64,000 bases of DNA from Hyaloperonospora brassicae (GCA_947650285.1 CANTFL010001352.1:310001-374000); one strand, 5' to 3'. Positions 39,796-52,786 are shown, numbered from the stretch's first letter. Numbers and translations are program-made. Notes: generated by a model not told the origin, from the letters alone.

Positions 39796-42360
39796 ACCTT
39801 CAGCACGCAGGGACTTATTCCTCTAACATATTGTAGATGGGTTAGCAATGCTGCCACCCGTTGATCGACGGTATACCATTTAAATGGGCCTAGGATTAAT
39901 ATGTTGCCGCGCCTAGGTATAGTTGTCTTTGTTCTTGAAGGCTACCCACTAGGCGTGCATACATGAACGGGTCCAATCAACTTATTCTGGTGGTGAACTC
40001 TCGACGCTAAATGTGTCTCGACACAGCCGCTAGAGGCTCTCGCCAAAAGTTAGTGGTAAACTACACTGATATCTTGTAAAGTCGTGAGAATGACCGAACC
40101 ACAATCAAGGATATCGAACACACTCGTTATATATTCACACGTTTGTTAATGGTCCAAGAAGCTCATCTAATGACCATCGGATTACCAAGAAGCAGGCACA
40201 TGAACGTACCGACGCTGTCAGCCATCCCATGCATCGTACCTTTTGCCCCATTGTAAACCAAGGATGGTATCGGATCTGTCACCAAATTTGGTGCGATGAA
40301 ATCCTCATCGTGCTTCTTGTTTCTTACCAATAGTGAATTTGCACTACATTTTGCTTCATATAAGTAAACGCCTGTTGCAATGTGCACCGTCATCCTCTTT
40401 GAAGAAGCATTGCGCTCAACAACCTGATTCTTCGATACTCTAGCTACTGGATTTAAATAAACTCATTTAAAGACCCACAGTCGACCAGGGATAAGAGATA
40501 CATGTCTTTGTCGCTTCGATCTCAAAGGTAGTGAGGTACTCCTCATCACCAGGGGCAGCAACACACATGTATTGTGTGCTGGTAGGAACGTTCACCAAGA
40601 GACGTGCTAATTCTTTTGACGTTGCTAGATCAGCAAAGCGATCCGCCCCTACTGATCTCGACCGTTTTTTGGAAATACGCTACGACGTTGCGACGCTGAA
40701 AATAGGATCACATTCGCGTATAAGATCTTATTGGACGATTAAGAATCATTTAACGATGTTGTGCTTGCCGTGGGACTCGAAAAAAACACACTATAAGCAT
40801 AGAGCTCTATCATCTGGCATCAATTGCATTTCTACAATTGCATGTATCCTGGACATCGAGTTCATTTGCTATCCACTGAGGAGTGGGGTCTCTCAATGGT
40901 CGACCTTCGGCCTCCTGTACTCTCGGAGAAAGATATGAATCCGACTTGGCGTGAGCCCGTTTCAGGCGGAAATCCTACTGTCCCGTATAAAGCTATAGAA
41001 GGACCAGATGGGTTTTGAAGGGAACACCTGCAAGACCGTCCATGAACACCGTAATAAAAGTGGGCTGATGAACAGGGCTGGCTGTGGGAAAGCTCGCAAG
41101 GTAGATAAGGTGCCAAACTTAAGCGTACACGTCACACTTGCCCTATCTGAGTTTCAGGATCTCGGATCAAGTCCTTAACGCTACCATTAGCGGCTTAAAC
41201 GTCTATACAAGCCGTGCCTTGAAGTTCGATAGCAACTCAAACGCATTTAGTTGTAAATTTCATTCGTCAGGACCAGATTTTGACACGTCCAGTAAAGGTA
41301 GACAGGGCGAAGCAATTTTCATTTACTCGTACAAGATGCGATGTAGTCGTCTCAAATGATGAATCATTGAACTAGTAGATGTTAATTTTAAAGCTTTCTG
41401 GTCTACGTGCAAATTTTAACTGATCATGATGTTTAACATTCTGACCTCTAGAGTAAACAAGCATTTCTCCACAGCTTTGCTGTGTAAACGCTTGCTGGTG
41501 TAATAATATTACCATATCATTTGCCGTCTCAAGTTCATGTTGTGGAAACTTGGCAATTAAAGTATGTACTTGCTTTCCATAAGGGCGTACAACATGGCAT
41601 TTGGGTCGGGCCAAGCAAGGTCGGTCTCACTCGATTGACAGCATACCAATTTGTATCGCTTAAATGGAAGCAGCATCACTCGAAACTTAGATATATCGTT
41701 TTTATAAATCAGCGAATCGATGTCTTATGATATTCGCGGTCGTTAAACGGGCCAAGTTCTACCAAGTGTAACGGTAGATAAAGCTTGTGTTAACTTAATA
41801 CAAGCTTCATCTATTGAGAACGGTCTGAGTAGGTGCCTTAGGAGCTCTCCCACATATACGTGCTGAGGAACGGTAATCAATCCGGAGGCTTTCAGAAAAG
41901 TTTAAAAGTAAAAAAAAACCGTAGCAAAAGCTGTAATCCTTATGTTGTAATCTATTAGTTATTAAGTAATAGCATGTTGCAAGTATGAAATATATCTACT
42001 TGATTACCGATTTTTGAGCGCTTGTGACAGGAACTAGCATTTAGTTATTTTTTGATGATCTTATCGACCAATGAGTAAATCAGACCGCTTATTCCTGCAT
42101 ATGTTCTTAGATATTCACATCGAAAGGGGGGTGCAAAATACCATTATCAAAGATAATATTCTGATTGACCCAATTATGGGGTCAATATCATGTTATGGAA
42201 AGCACCTCAATAATCGGTCTGAAATAAAATGTAGAGAAGCGGATCGAAAAATGTTGTGAAGAATGTTCTGAAGAAGGGCTACCCTGGTACCCGGAACAGG
42301 TACGAAGTAGGGGTGGATGGATCACGACAATCGAAACCAATTTGAGAGTGGACCCGATCA
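39796..42360. other. Gene-poor, fragments only
   Basis: Frames at 40163-40393 minus and 40531-40938 plus (135 aa) lack domains, and the second overlaps another frame of similar quality. They may be decayed transposon coding sequence. Confidence 0.35.
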
Positions 42361-42495
42361 GAGAGGGATTCGATACGAGAGGGATCCGATCCAAGAGGGA
42401 TTCGATCTGAGAGGGGATCCGATTCAAGAGGGATCCGATTCAAAAGGGTCTGATCTAAAAAAGAGATCTGATCCAAGAGGGATCCGATACGGGAC
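42361..42495 (+). repeat. AAGAGGGATCCGATT-type repeat, about 8 copies
   Basis: Units of 15-17 bp (GAGAGGGATTCGATAC, AAGAGGGATCCGATT, and variants) in tandem. They are again GATC/GATT-rich, like the array at 38.4 kb, and stay open in one plus frame. Confidence 0.8.
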
Positions 42496-44842
42496 AGGGT
42501 AAAGGGCTGTATTTACGAGTCTACGATGTACAAGAGACATAGTGGTCATTGGACGACGCGTGGCGAGTGCCTTATGTTTAGATAGGCTAGATCGTAGGTT
42601 TTGTGGGATTGGTGGGATAGGATTAAACAGAGTTCAACCTACTTCAAAAGACACGCGTCATCTCTTCCGGTCTGGATAAATTGGCCTTTCGACGAAACAA
42701 AGAGTTGTGCCGTTCGTCTTTACAAGTGTCGCACATGGATTGTTTGGCCAGGTGCGTTCAGAACTCTCACAAACACCAAGACAACTGCTATTGGGAGCAA
42801 CTGGAAATCGAGGTTAGTTAAGATCGCATGACGGCCCAAGTGGTCAGAAGGTCAAACAGATCAAGATCTACTTATTGGACAAGGCTATAGATACCGTTGA
42901 GATCTAAATAGATCATATCGAGTACCTACAAGCGACCTGTGATCGTGTAAAGATTCCTACGCGATCACCCCCGTCCCCAAACACAGGCAAGTTTAGTATC
43001 GACAAGATTTCACTGAGAATCGTGCAACCCGCCATATCGACAGGTACACAAGGCGAGGAAGGCTTATTACAAGAAAACGGAGCACCTTCTCCGATAGTCG
43101 GTCTTCTGGGCACGAGCGGAGAGGCGGGATCACATCAGCAAAATTTTAAACCCACACTCTACTGCAATATAGAGAATGACCATACTATTCAAACTTCTAT
43201 GGCGCACGATCACGACTAAAGTCAAGCGGAGTCAAAAATACCTACTTACCTATACCGTTGGTAAAGCGTTGCTGCTAGAAGAACTATCGGTAAGTCACTA
43301 ATGTGGGGTGTGACGGGCAATGATGTTTGACGGAGCGATAAGTAAATAAGCGATGTGATGATTAATGATGCGCGATGTAGAGACTACTGATGCTCGACTA
43401 GACTAAGGGTATCAATCGAGGATTCAAGTAGGCTTATAGGTGGCAGAAGATATTACGTAGTAAAGATCTCTTCTTATCACAATTTCGCATTTTGCAATGA
43501 AGTTTCCAACTGCATTTCGTTTAGATTAAACCTTCATTAGCCTCTCTTTATCGTGATCCAATCTCGGCAAGCATTTTAAAATTTTCGCCTATGGCGTTAT
43601 TCATACTTTCATGGGCGTAGGCAATCCTAATGTCGCCGCATGTCTGATTTCAGCAGCATCTGCACTACCAATGTCGCATTTCTTCATCCTAGCTCTTAAC
43701 GCTAAGTTTGCAGCAGAAGATAGTTGACGCCAAGTCTGGTGCAAGCAACTAAGTCCGTGATGAAATGAAAGGATAGATATGGCTTGTTCATCTTGTAACA
43801 CAAACAGTTAGCTTGCTTACAGTCTACTACGTAACTACATGGTCCTTCGCGTATCGTAACACTACGCCAAATTACTGCAAATGGAGCTCGGGCCCTTTGC
43901 TGGATTGTCAAAGATATATGACTTGTAACTCTTGTCGTGGTACTTTGAGCAAACGACGAAACGATAAATGTAAAAAAGAAATACAAGGTTGTATATGCTT
44001 TTAGTGATGACTATGACCATTCAGAACTAATATGAAGAAACTCACTCACTACCCATTATTGATATCTAGTCTACCAACAACCATCATCTTGAAGCATCAG
44101 ACGACAATCATCCATGATGTTTTACCCATTAGTAAGATCACAGCTATTGACGTATCGCGATCACAGCGGCTTTGTATCTAATCACGCAATCTAATAAAAG
44201 TATATTCTTCTTTTTGAAAGGACATGATGGATGAGAAAAAATATCTCACTACGCCTAACCTTTACACCACGTTTAGATTAGAGTCTGGGCGAATTTCGAA
44301 AGGGTGCGCTGAAATGATGCAAGCAATCCCTTAGAACCATGTGCTTTGCCCAAACAAAAGATATGCAAATTTCACGGCTGTCAGATTATTTTTCGACATT
44401 CTTGAAACAGATGAAGAATGTATCTTGATTTTCACAGCAATCTGGTCAAATAGCGTAGCTACGCATGTGATAATGTGCTCAACAAGTTTTATCGTAAATT
44501 TACAATTCGCTTAGTCTATTATGACTGGACGATGCGTGAGCGCCCTTTTTTACGAACTTTTGAGACTGTTCGATTGAATATCGTAAGATCAATCTTTAGT
44601 AAGATAATTGGAATAGCTTGACGTTAGGAAATCGTATTGGATCGCCTTGCCATGAGACAATAGACCATTCAATCGTTTGGACTGGCACAAAGTACTATGT
44701 CTTGGGTAACCAGGTTCAATCTGCACACAATATTCTTGCATGGGCGTATAAAATCCTCCGAATAATATGGGCGATTGATAAAGTCTTTGGCGGAACATAA
44801 TCACGACTGCCCAAGCCGGATTTTATTTGAATCTGGTTCCTA
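42496..44842. other. Gene-poor, no supported gene
   Basis: Short frames only, none with a domain; AT-rich from 43.2 kb onward. Confidence 0.35.
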
Positions 44843-46889
44843 TCATTTTGGCGACTTAAAATATAGGTCCAATTTCTTCTCATTATCGTCTACGCTGAGA
44901 CAGGATTCCGAATTTTCTAATCGAGTCGCAATGAATTGAGTCGATGATCCGCTGCCAGAACCATATTCATATTCGTTTGACTTTTTCAATACACGCCTTT
45001 TTTCGTAATGAGGGACAAAAATTTCGATCATTCTCCAATAAAGGTCAACCATGCGAGTCAGATATTGCTGCAACGTTAAAATCGGTTTTTTATAATCCAG
45101 AACAATCGCGTCAGGAGGGTTCCTCTCGATCTAGCAAATTTGGTATACATTGACTTACTGAGAAAATCTCTCGAATATACTTACTAGTAGTTTATATGTT
45201 CCAGATGCGAAGCAATATCTGACTACCTCTAGTTCGATGTGACTATATATATATATCTTCGTGCTTGAGTCGACTGTGTAAATTGTCTTGAACTCATTTG
45301 TCGGTAGAGGCTGCAAACTCGAGTACGTTGAGCGAGACATTCTTCCGACTCAAGATAGAGTGCCTCTTGCATCAAAGCATATGCAACAATTAAATGTTAT
45401 GTCAGTATAATTTTCAGCAAGTTCGAAGACTTATAGCACATTAATGAATATACAATTCTAAACCTTGATGATAATTCTGAATGCGTTCCTCCCACGGATC
45501 AATATTTAGGCCACCTAGCAACGTCAAAACTTATGTATATCATCCTATCAATCATGCGATAAATATACCAAGATCGTCTTGTAAATATTTGAATACATCA
45601 ATATTGAGTGCGATGGGATTCGTACGGAGTCTACAATTAGCATAAATGCATACCAAAATGTGATTTATATAGCTTTCGACTTAAACAAGGAAAAACCGTT
45701 TTGATCATTGAAAGCGCCGAAGACCCACCCTTGAATAGCGTCGTGGTGAGACATTAATGCTCGCTTGATGGCCGCATTGGTAGAGTAATACACTGTTGTA
45801 TCGGAAGCTGCAACCCGGTAATTCTCGATCGACTGACAAGTCGATAGAATTGATATATTTCCCATAACTTAGTCCCAGATTATTGATTGTTATATAGTTT
45901 GATAAAAAATGGGAATTTCGATGGGAAAACACGTTTCGTCCATTTCTAGGGAACTAATACTCGAAGGAGCAAGTATGTGCAATACTTTGTACAAGGTAAA
46001 ACATTTTGATGAGCCTGATTGAAATGGAGAACAGTGGTCGTTCGAGATCGCAACGTCCAATTAGAAAGGAGGTCGAACCGGGATGCACAAAAGATATGCC
46101 AGCGTAGGTGACGTCTTCAGTTTATCTGATGTTTAAATACATCAAGTTTATCAGTCTGAAATACTGCGGAGCCATATAAATGCCAACCTGTGCGACGTAC
46201 CGGTTCAAGGAATGGATTATTAAGACAACTGAAGCAATATGGACGGTTGGTAGTATTACTTAATCTACTATAATGCTTTTATCCAGGATAAAGTGGTTGG
46301 AATGATTGTTGATATGAGTCAATCCAACCAAGAGGGATCTGCTGCCCGGTCCAACGGTCGTAAATGTATGAACACGACGCTGGGTCGCAATGGCCGTATT
46401 TACATTTTGCGTCAATGACGTCGAGAATGAGATAATTAAGCAATGATGACACAAATTGAAAAAAGATCAGACATTTGCAGTCGATCCGACAAGGTTTACA
46501 TGCGGATCAAGTAAAGGAAACCAATGTGGATCGCGGAGGTAAATATGAACTGTTGGAATCGCAACTGAAGGCTCGAACTTGAATATTAATCATCACCTTG
46601 TTGCATATCTACAGTGAAAGGTTCTTCTATCGAATCTGTTGGATGTACATAGTTTGTTTACGCTATCAATTTCGTACTTGTTTACATATACCATTATAGT
46701 AAACCAGACGGGTTGTTCACCGAACGGGACTAGGCGCATGATGTATGAGTCTTTTGTCGTCGGATGAAGATTCAAGGTGGTTCTCTGTGATTCCAAAAGT
46801 ATGAAACAAGGAATGCAAAAGTAAATATTCGAATTGACGACGTAAAGTTCCATTTGCATGTGTTTGACATGCAACAGCGAGAAATCCAT
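44843..46889 (-). pseudogene. Decayed coding sequence, minus strand, unclassified
   Basis: Several minus-strand frames in a row read like protein but are split by stops and shifts: 46889-46593 (98 aa with true ATG, e.g. RLVPFGEQPVWFTIMVYVNK), 46454-46260 (RRVHTFTTVGPGSRSLLVGL), 45865-45665 (RVAASDTTVYYSTNAAIKRA), 45073-44843 (MVDLYWRMIEIFVPHYEKRR, then an acidic tail). They may belong to one old gene or mobile element. No family could be recognised. Confidence 0.3.
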
Positions 46890-47495
46890 TCAAACGTAAT
46901 AATTGAAGCCGCGAGTTTTCTACGCGTGTGCTAAGAGCGCCATTGTTTTGGACGCAGGTGTAAGAAAACTAATACGGATCCATTCCAGATAAAGAGTATT
47001 CTGCAGTACCAAAAGGCATATTCATAGTCCCGGCACTCGTTTGTTCGACTAGCACAAAACAATATATTCTACTTTTTACAGTCAGCACGTGGCCTTTTCT
47101 TCCGAATTTTCACTTTTGACTATCTGAAGACTACGTACCTACGTGCTATCATTATATGAGGAGTACCCCAGCTCTAATCCACCAGAAAAGGTATAGCACG
47201 GAAAATTGAGCATCAGATCAACTACGATTGTACGCAGAAGGAAGACAAGACCTGGAAGTACAAGGCCGCGAGATGACGCATTGATTGACATGTATTAGAA
47301 CTATACGACGGTGATTAAAGGACGGTCTCAAATTGTATTAGGATATTCCTGTCGTGATTGCAGGGACCGGCGTAAGAAATCGACCTACGAAAATCATATT
47401 GCTTTGCGCAGTGTTCCGTGCATCGTTCGAGAATAGATTCCCACCATTTCATCAATAAAGATCAGCATCTCCCGTGTCCGTCACGAGGAGAATAA

Positions 47496-47818
47496 TGCAG
47501 CCCAATCGAGGGGCACCCAACAAACGCGCAAAAGTACAACGCAACACACGAATTGAGGTTCCTCTATTTGTAAGTAGGCATGTTTGGTCAATCAATGCTG
47601 CTGATCATATCGGCAAATTGTGATAGCGACTTCATCACGTAAGCAGGAATCCGATAATCTTAGTTTTAAAATGTGTATTGTAGGCGCTTATGCGGCAAAG
47701 AAGGCGATCTATTGTCTCGTCAAAAAAGAAAGAGAGTTTAAACGATACATCTTCGGTTGGAGACGATGATGCTGAGAACGCGCGTGCTCTTAGCAGCTCA
47801 TGTAAAATATATGACAAG
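47496..47818 (+). pseudogene. Two exons of a gene cut off by an LTR
   Basis: Exon 1 (47496-47570) starts with ATG and ends at a perfect GTAAGT donor. Exon 2 (47684-47818) begins behind a TGTATTGTAG acceptor in phase 0. Together they give about 70 residues: a basic start (MQPNRGAPNKRAKVQRNTR), RQRRRS, then a Ser/Asp-rich stretch. The last codons fall in an inverted LTR that begins at 47812, so the rest of the gene is displaced or lost. The apparent donor GGTGAG at 47818 belongs to the LTR. No family recognised. Confidence 0.35.
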
Positions 47819-48277
47819 GTGAGCCCGTTACATGAAATTTCATTAAGACGAAATTGAAAACAAAGAACATTACGTTGAACATTCTTTTATCAATATCACA
47901 TAGTAATGTGATATTGTTGGTAAGACCGAAGGTTATACTCATTGGTTGATATCGGGATGATCTCAACCCACCAATCGCTGCTAGACGCGCGCAATGGGTG
48001 GTGAGTAGACGTCATCATACGTTTAGTTATACTAGTATAATGAAGTCAGAACAAACAGAGACACAAGAGTTACATGACTTGATTATATTGAATAGCAGTT
48101 TTGCTTTCACCACGACTCAAGTCTTCACCTTAGTCTTTACGTTCCTCTGTGCAAGTGTTTACACCTATCTGGGCACTGACATTCACTGTTGTCAGAGGAA
48201 GGTTAACTCCGTACTGGTAGTCCAGTACGCAGTCGTCGGTTCCCCGTCACAACATGTGACAAGGCACCCCGTGGTAT
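47812..48277 (-). mobile_element. LTR of the TGTAAC family, reversed
   Basis: Read on the minus strand it ends ...ATGTAACGGGCTCACC, close to the 3' end of the LTR at 49313-49757 (ATGTAACGGGCTCGCC). The shared core GCGCGCGTCTAGCAGCGATTG appears on the minus strand at about 47971-47991. Its length (~466 bp) fits the other copy. No target duplication is left, so it is old. Confidence 0.65.
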
Positions 48278-48523
48278 GAAATTGACGTTACGTTAACTGT
48301 CAATGATAAAATTATCTGAATACGAAATACCTGACATTTGCATATTGAGTGATGACGGCCGTTTGATTGGTCAACAAGTTGTCTAATGAGTGCTTAAACG
48401 CGCAATGGTGAGGTGCAAAAGGTGTCACAAAGTGTTTTGGCAGATACGGATCGAGTGAGTAAAAATAATGTAATGCTGCTACATTAATGAATAGTCTAAC
48501 AATCACGCGTGTTACTTTTGTAG

Positions 48524-48793
48524 AATTTGGTTTTCACGGCGCATATTTTACTTAAGTTTCGAGGCATCTGCCCTTTTTTAGCACCGTGGAAAAAGGTTAT
48601 GCTGTATGTAGTGCAGGAGCAGGTGTCAGCTGTAAAGCATACGATTAATCAATGTCGTTGCACTGTTTCTGCTAAAAGGCTCTATAGATCTCCTTTATTA
48701 GGGCGCTTCCGCGGTGTCTTTCATAAAAATTTGAGCACCTATCTTGAGCATCGATTACACCTTATCAATATTTGGCTACAATGCACAATCTAA
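48524..48793 (+). pseudogene. Exon-like ORF behind a 3' splice site
   Basis: It starts directly after a GTTACTTTTGTAG acceptor and stays open for 89 codons to a TAA (WKKVMLYVVQEQVSAVKH, GRFRGVFHKNLSTYLEHR). A GTGAGT donor lies at 48447, which would leave a 77-bp intron. Upstream coding is unclear because of the LTR. Unclassified. Confidence 0.3.
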
Positions 48794-48891
48794 CACAGTC
48801 ATCTGGGCTCATAGACGTAGTTGCATTTGAATGAAAACAAGACGCAACACAGCCAATGTTGTCCCCTAATGTCGCCTTTTGCCCGTTTCAG

Positions 48892-49190
48892 GATTTTTTT
48901 CTTTGTATGGTGCTTGTCTGCGCTCAGACACGTACATCGTGCACGTTCACTTAATACTGGCAGGGGCACAAATGATTGACAAAGAACTTGGTGCTCCATT
49001 TTCCGAACTCGTAGTCGATTACACAGAAGTCTACTACACCTGTTCGCTGGACATACCATTCACTATTACGATGGATCATATAGCGTTTGTCCTGCTTTGT
49101 TTACTTGTCTTATTTCCGTATCGAGATAGATGGCAGCCTGACCCTTCAACTTTGAATCTTGCTGCTATTCCCGCAAACCGTTATATCTGA
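48892..49190 (+). pseudogene. Exon-like ORF with a membrane segment
   Basis: A T-rich acceptor (TTTTGCCCGTTTCAG) precedes about 99 open codons ending at TGA 49188-49190. It contains QMIDKELGAPFSELVVDY and a hydrophobic stretch HIAFVLLCLLVLFPY. It could be the last exon of the same broken gene. Unclassified. Confidence 0.3.
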
Positions 49191-49312
49191 TAAGCGTTTA
49201 CTCGTCCAATGAAGCTCTCGCTCCGTTTTGTGAAGGGTTACAATAAGTCTTGCGTCTTGAAAGTTTCAATTTGGCCTAAGTGCGGTCACTTCTATATTTA
49301 TTCCGCCTAAAA

Positions 49313-49757
49313 TGTAACATTGCACTGGGTGGGGCTACGCCTTGGAAAAAGTGCGTAGCAAGCTCTCACTGACTATAGTGAGAACTAGTGCCTTTGTTAA
49401 ATTGCGTACACCGGACGCTCCGATAGGAAGGCTCGGTACTAATCACCAAGTGTTTGTAAGAGAAAAGAAAAACTGCACTAATATATTTAAGGCCTAAATG
49501 CGTCTTGTCTTATTTGTCCTAACTTAAGTGTATTAAACCAAAGCATGTATAGTGACATCTACTCACCACACATTGCGCGCGTCTAGCAGCGATTGGTGGG
49601 TTTATGTGATGATATATCGACCAATGAGTAGACCCTTGGGTCACTGCAACAATATCACTGAAACTAGTGATATTGTGTTGAGAATATTAGACTTATTATT
49701 CTCCATTATCATATTGTCACAAATGATGATATTATGTAACGGGCTCGCCCTGTTACA
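49313..49757 (+). mobile_element. LTR of the TGTAAC family, 445 bp
   Basis: It begins TGTAACATTGCACTGG, ends CCCTGTTACA, and contains the family core GCGCGCGTCTAGCAGCGATTG at about 49576. No flanking internal region or target duplication was seen, so it is an old solo or relic LTR. Confidence 0.65.
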
Positions 49758-49977
49758 CATTATGCCCTCCTTCTGCACTACAATATTTTATGGAAATTTG
49801 CGAAAGATAACAAATATACTGCATCTTTACAAGTGAAATGGTCTACCCACAGAATGTGACCAACAGTAAATTATGCGCTAAAGAAAGCGCGATTACGGGG
49901 AGTTCACAATGCTCTTTCTCATGTTTTGTAGTGTGCGGATCGTATATGATACAGCTTGTTTTTGCATAAATTTGCAG

Positions 49978-50112
49978 AATCCTCCAGCAAGAGCTCTTGG
50001 TGCATATCAACTATCCACTTTGCGTTCCTATGCCACGTTCAAGCCAAATGCTGTTGGTGTTGGTGTGAGAAATATTCTTATCTTGGAACGCGCGAATGAA
50101 TTGGATTGCTGA
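49978..50112 (+). pseudogene. Exon-like ORF behind a TTTGCAG acceptor
   Basis: 44 codons to TGA (ARALGAYQLSTLRSYATF, VGVGVRNILILERANEL), directly after ATAAATTTGCAG, phase 0. It reads like a terminal exon. No partner exon could be fixed because an LTR lies just upstream. Confidence 0.28.
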
Positions 50113-50566
50113 GCTGAAATGGCTGCAAGTAGATGAATACAAAACTGATGATCATTCAGTGTTTGCCTTGCACTTGTAATTTTCCTGGAATGGTGTGAAT
50201 GGCTATTTACGATACATCAGGTATCGCTACGCAGCCAGGGAGAAACGGGCACAACCTGATGATGTTGTTGGTTACCATCACGTTTTTACTAGCATAGTGG
50301 ATTATGATAGGGTGGCCATATTCATTTGAAGTATCTACATCAAATGAAGTTAGTGGGACAGCGAACTTGTCCACTATAATTATCATGCACACTGCTACCC
50401 TACGACTTGTAATGTCTACTGAAGTCCGTATCTGTTATGTGTTTCCTGCATTTATCGATATGTTGTGTGAATTTGCAGTGGGCAAGATATGAGGAAGCTC
50501 CCTGGCAAGTAGCGTGACAGCTACTATCGCAAAGAGTGTTACATGTGTTGTAATTTGAATTTGCAG

Positions 50567-50794
50567 CGACAGGTGCCAAGTAGCAACAGTTGTCTAAAAT
50601 GTAATGGGTGCGGAGCGACAGGGTCGGTGCGACGTTGCCAGGTCTTAGTGGGTGAGGAGCGAAGGGGTCTGAATGACAACAAAATCGGTTGGTCTAGAAG
50701 CGTGCGTAAAAGAGAAGATATGAGACCATGCACAGCGCCTGTAAGAGTAGTAGTTGTGTGCACTAGGAATAGCCAAGTGCGCAGGTATATGTAA
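50567..50794 (+). pseudogene. Exon-like Cys-rich ORF behind a TTTGCAG acceptor
   Basis: Starts after GAATTTGCAG in phase 0 and is open for 75 codons. SCLKCNGCGATGSVRRC recalls a zinc-binding knuckle, but the number of ligands is too low for a family call. Unclassified. Confidence 0.28.
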
Positions 50795-51397
50795 ATGTCA
50801 GTTCCAAAAACACCATCCCGTGCTAATATCTTCATTGAGCAAACCGTTATTTTCAACAACATGCACTCCCTGTGGGATTTAGTAGGCGACCACCATGACG
50901 ATATCGGTCCATACACTCCATAACGACCTGTCACAGCAAAAGGGGTAAATTAGCAATAGCAATCGATACTTTCTCGACCGTGCTGTGATATACAAAAGTA
51001 CCGTGCGAGGGTCTTGTCTACATGATACATCAATATGCAGGAGTATTTTTCCACTTGATTGGAAAACGAATCGACGCATAGTAGATCAATGACGGGGTTG
51101 TTTACTAGATTAGTAAACGAACCGAAGTCATTGTTTTAATTACAAATAAGCGTCCATGATGGTGTCAGCTGGACCAAAAGAGTGTTTACTGCAGTTAGTA
51201 CAATCCTGATGGAAAGCTGGAGCCTTACACACAGATAGACTTGTGGCAACAGCAGGTACGACCGAGACGCTGGTACAAAAAGACATGTCAATGTCTGCAA
51301 CACACAGGAGATTTGGCACAATATAAGGTAAGGTTGAAGGCGTTACGGCAAGCGAACGAGCTCATCACCAAGTGCTAGCCGCCTTGTCGAACCGACA

Positions 51398-51757
51398 ATG
51401 CGCACAGTCCTGCCATTCGCGCAGCTTTGTATCCAGAAACAAATCGATTTATATCTCACTACCCGATTTGCTACAATCAATAATTGTCGCGTCGACATTG
51501 GCCCTTTCGGTACGAATATGTGCTATCAAGGTGGTGAGGCTCGTGTGGTGTCTCCAGAAGCCATGAATCATGCAAAAACGTTTTTCCAGTTTGGTGGCTT
51601 GGTCATTTCACTGAGGTTGCGAACCAGGTATGTCTCCTTCGCACCATAATACTTATGTCCTGTCTGTTTTATAATTAGCATTATCGCGACAGATCCGACA
51701 ACTCGCGGTAGCGTCGTTCAAGCATTCGTCGTCACGTCATCGCCGCGCTTGCCTTGA
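51398..51757 (+). CDS. Possible two-exon gene, 102 aa, unclassified
   Basis: Exon 1 (51398-51627) starts with ATG and ends at AACCAG|GTATGT. Exon 2 (51679-51757) begins behind TATAATTAG and ends with TGA. The 51-bp intron restores the frame from phase 2, and the join is smooth (VISLRLRT followed by SIIATDPTTRGSVVQAF). The protein is compact with two central cysteines (NNCRVDIGPFGTNMCYQ) and no signal peptide or membrane segment. I do not recognise the family. It is the only complete gene model in the spacer between the duplication arms; a gene in transposon debris may of course be a relic. Confidence 0.4.
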
Positions 51758-52786
51758 CCGTCGAACGTTCATCCAAACTTGCTGTGGTTTTGGCTGTAAA
51801 ATGGCAACAATATATTGGCGTCAAAATGGTGTGATAATGTGTGTTGTTCAGCTTAGTGTGGTCGTATTTATTCTATTTAAGGATGGCCAATCAAGTTGCG
51901 GAGAAAGTCAGGATAATCACGGGCAACTTTCTCCCACGGTTACACAATCATACGCAACAAAGCTCGTTTGCTTTATGCAATACGAAGTGAGATGTGTTAA
52001 ATTGAAGCGGGTGCGTCATTGGAATCATGTCCGTCAGTCTGATAGAAAGTAAGACACAACGTAATAAATAATGTGACTGGTATGGGTTTCCCCAGTGTGC
52101 ACGATTTTGATAGTGTGACGATCCAAAACGATCATGTTCAAATACGATCAAAGCAGTAGCACCACGACTTTAGCTCGAAAGGAGCTGTATCAACACGCAA
52201 CGGCGTCCTGGTAGACCACATGCATGTATGTCTTCGCATCAGTGTGTCATTTAGATGAAATGGAATGGGCTCGGGCATGTTGGCTCCCAGCGATGAAAGC
52301 CAAGTCAACATCTTCATTTTGTGAGAACTTCTCATCAGTTCTCTCTTGTTGGTATAACAAAACCAGCGATTGAGAAAGAGCTATTGTAGAAGCTACCGCG
52401 AAATCATTGAGCCCATCGCTATAAGTACGCACAATTTCCGTTTTCCATGTCTTTCCTTCATTCTTAGTATAAACTGCCACGGTGTAGCTGCTATTGGAAC
52501 TACGTCGCGCCAGTATGTGATCTTTAGTTGACGAGCTGGTATTTTCTCTCGTCCAGGCTTAGCAATGACACGAAAAACTGGTGCGTGATGTACTGACCGC
52601 ATTGCTCCCACAGCAGATAGGAAGGAGGAGAACGGTCGCGCAAATGTAATAAAGATGCGCAGTGCCATCATCTCAACAGCATTTCAAAGGGTGCTCGAGA
52701 CGAGATTCTAGCAAGCGCTACGTCGCAAGCGTACTTAGATTCGAGCGAAGTGATGACGCGATGTGTGCGCAAGCGAGGGGCGTATA
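51758..52786. other. No supported gene
   Basis: Short frames only. The segment leads to the inner end of the right duplication arm. Confidence 0.35.
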
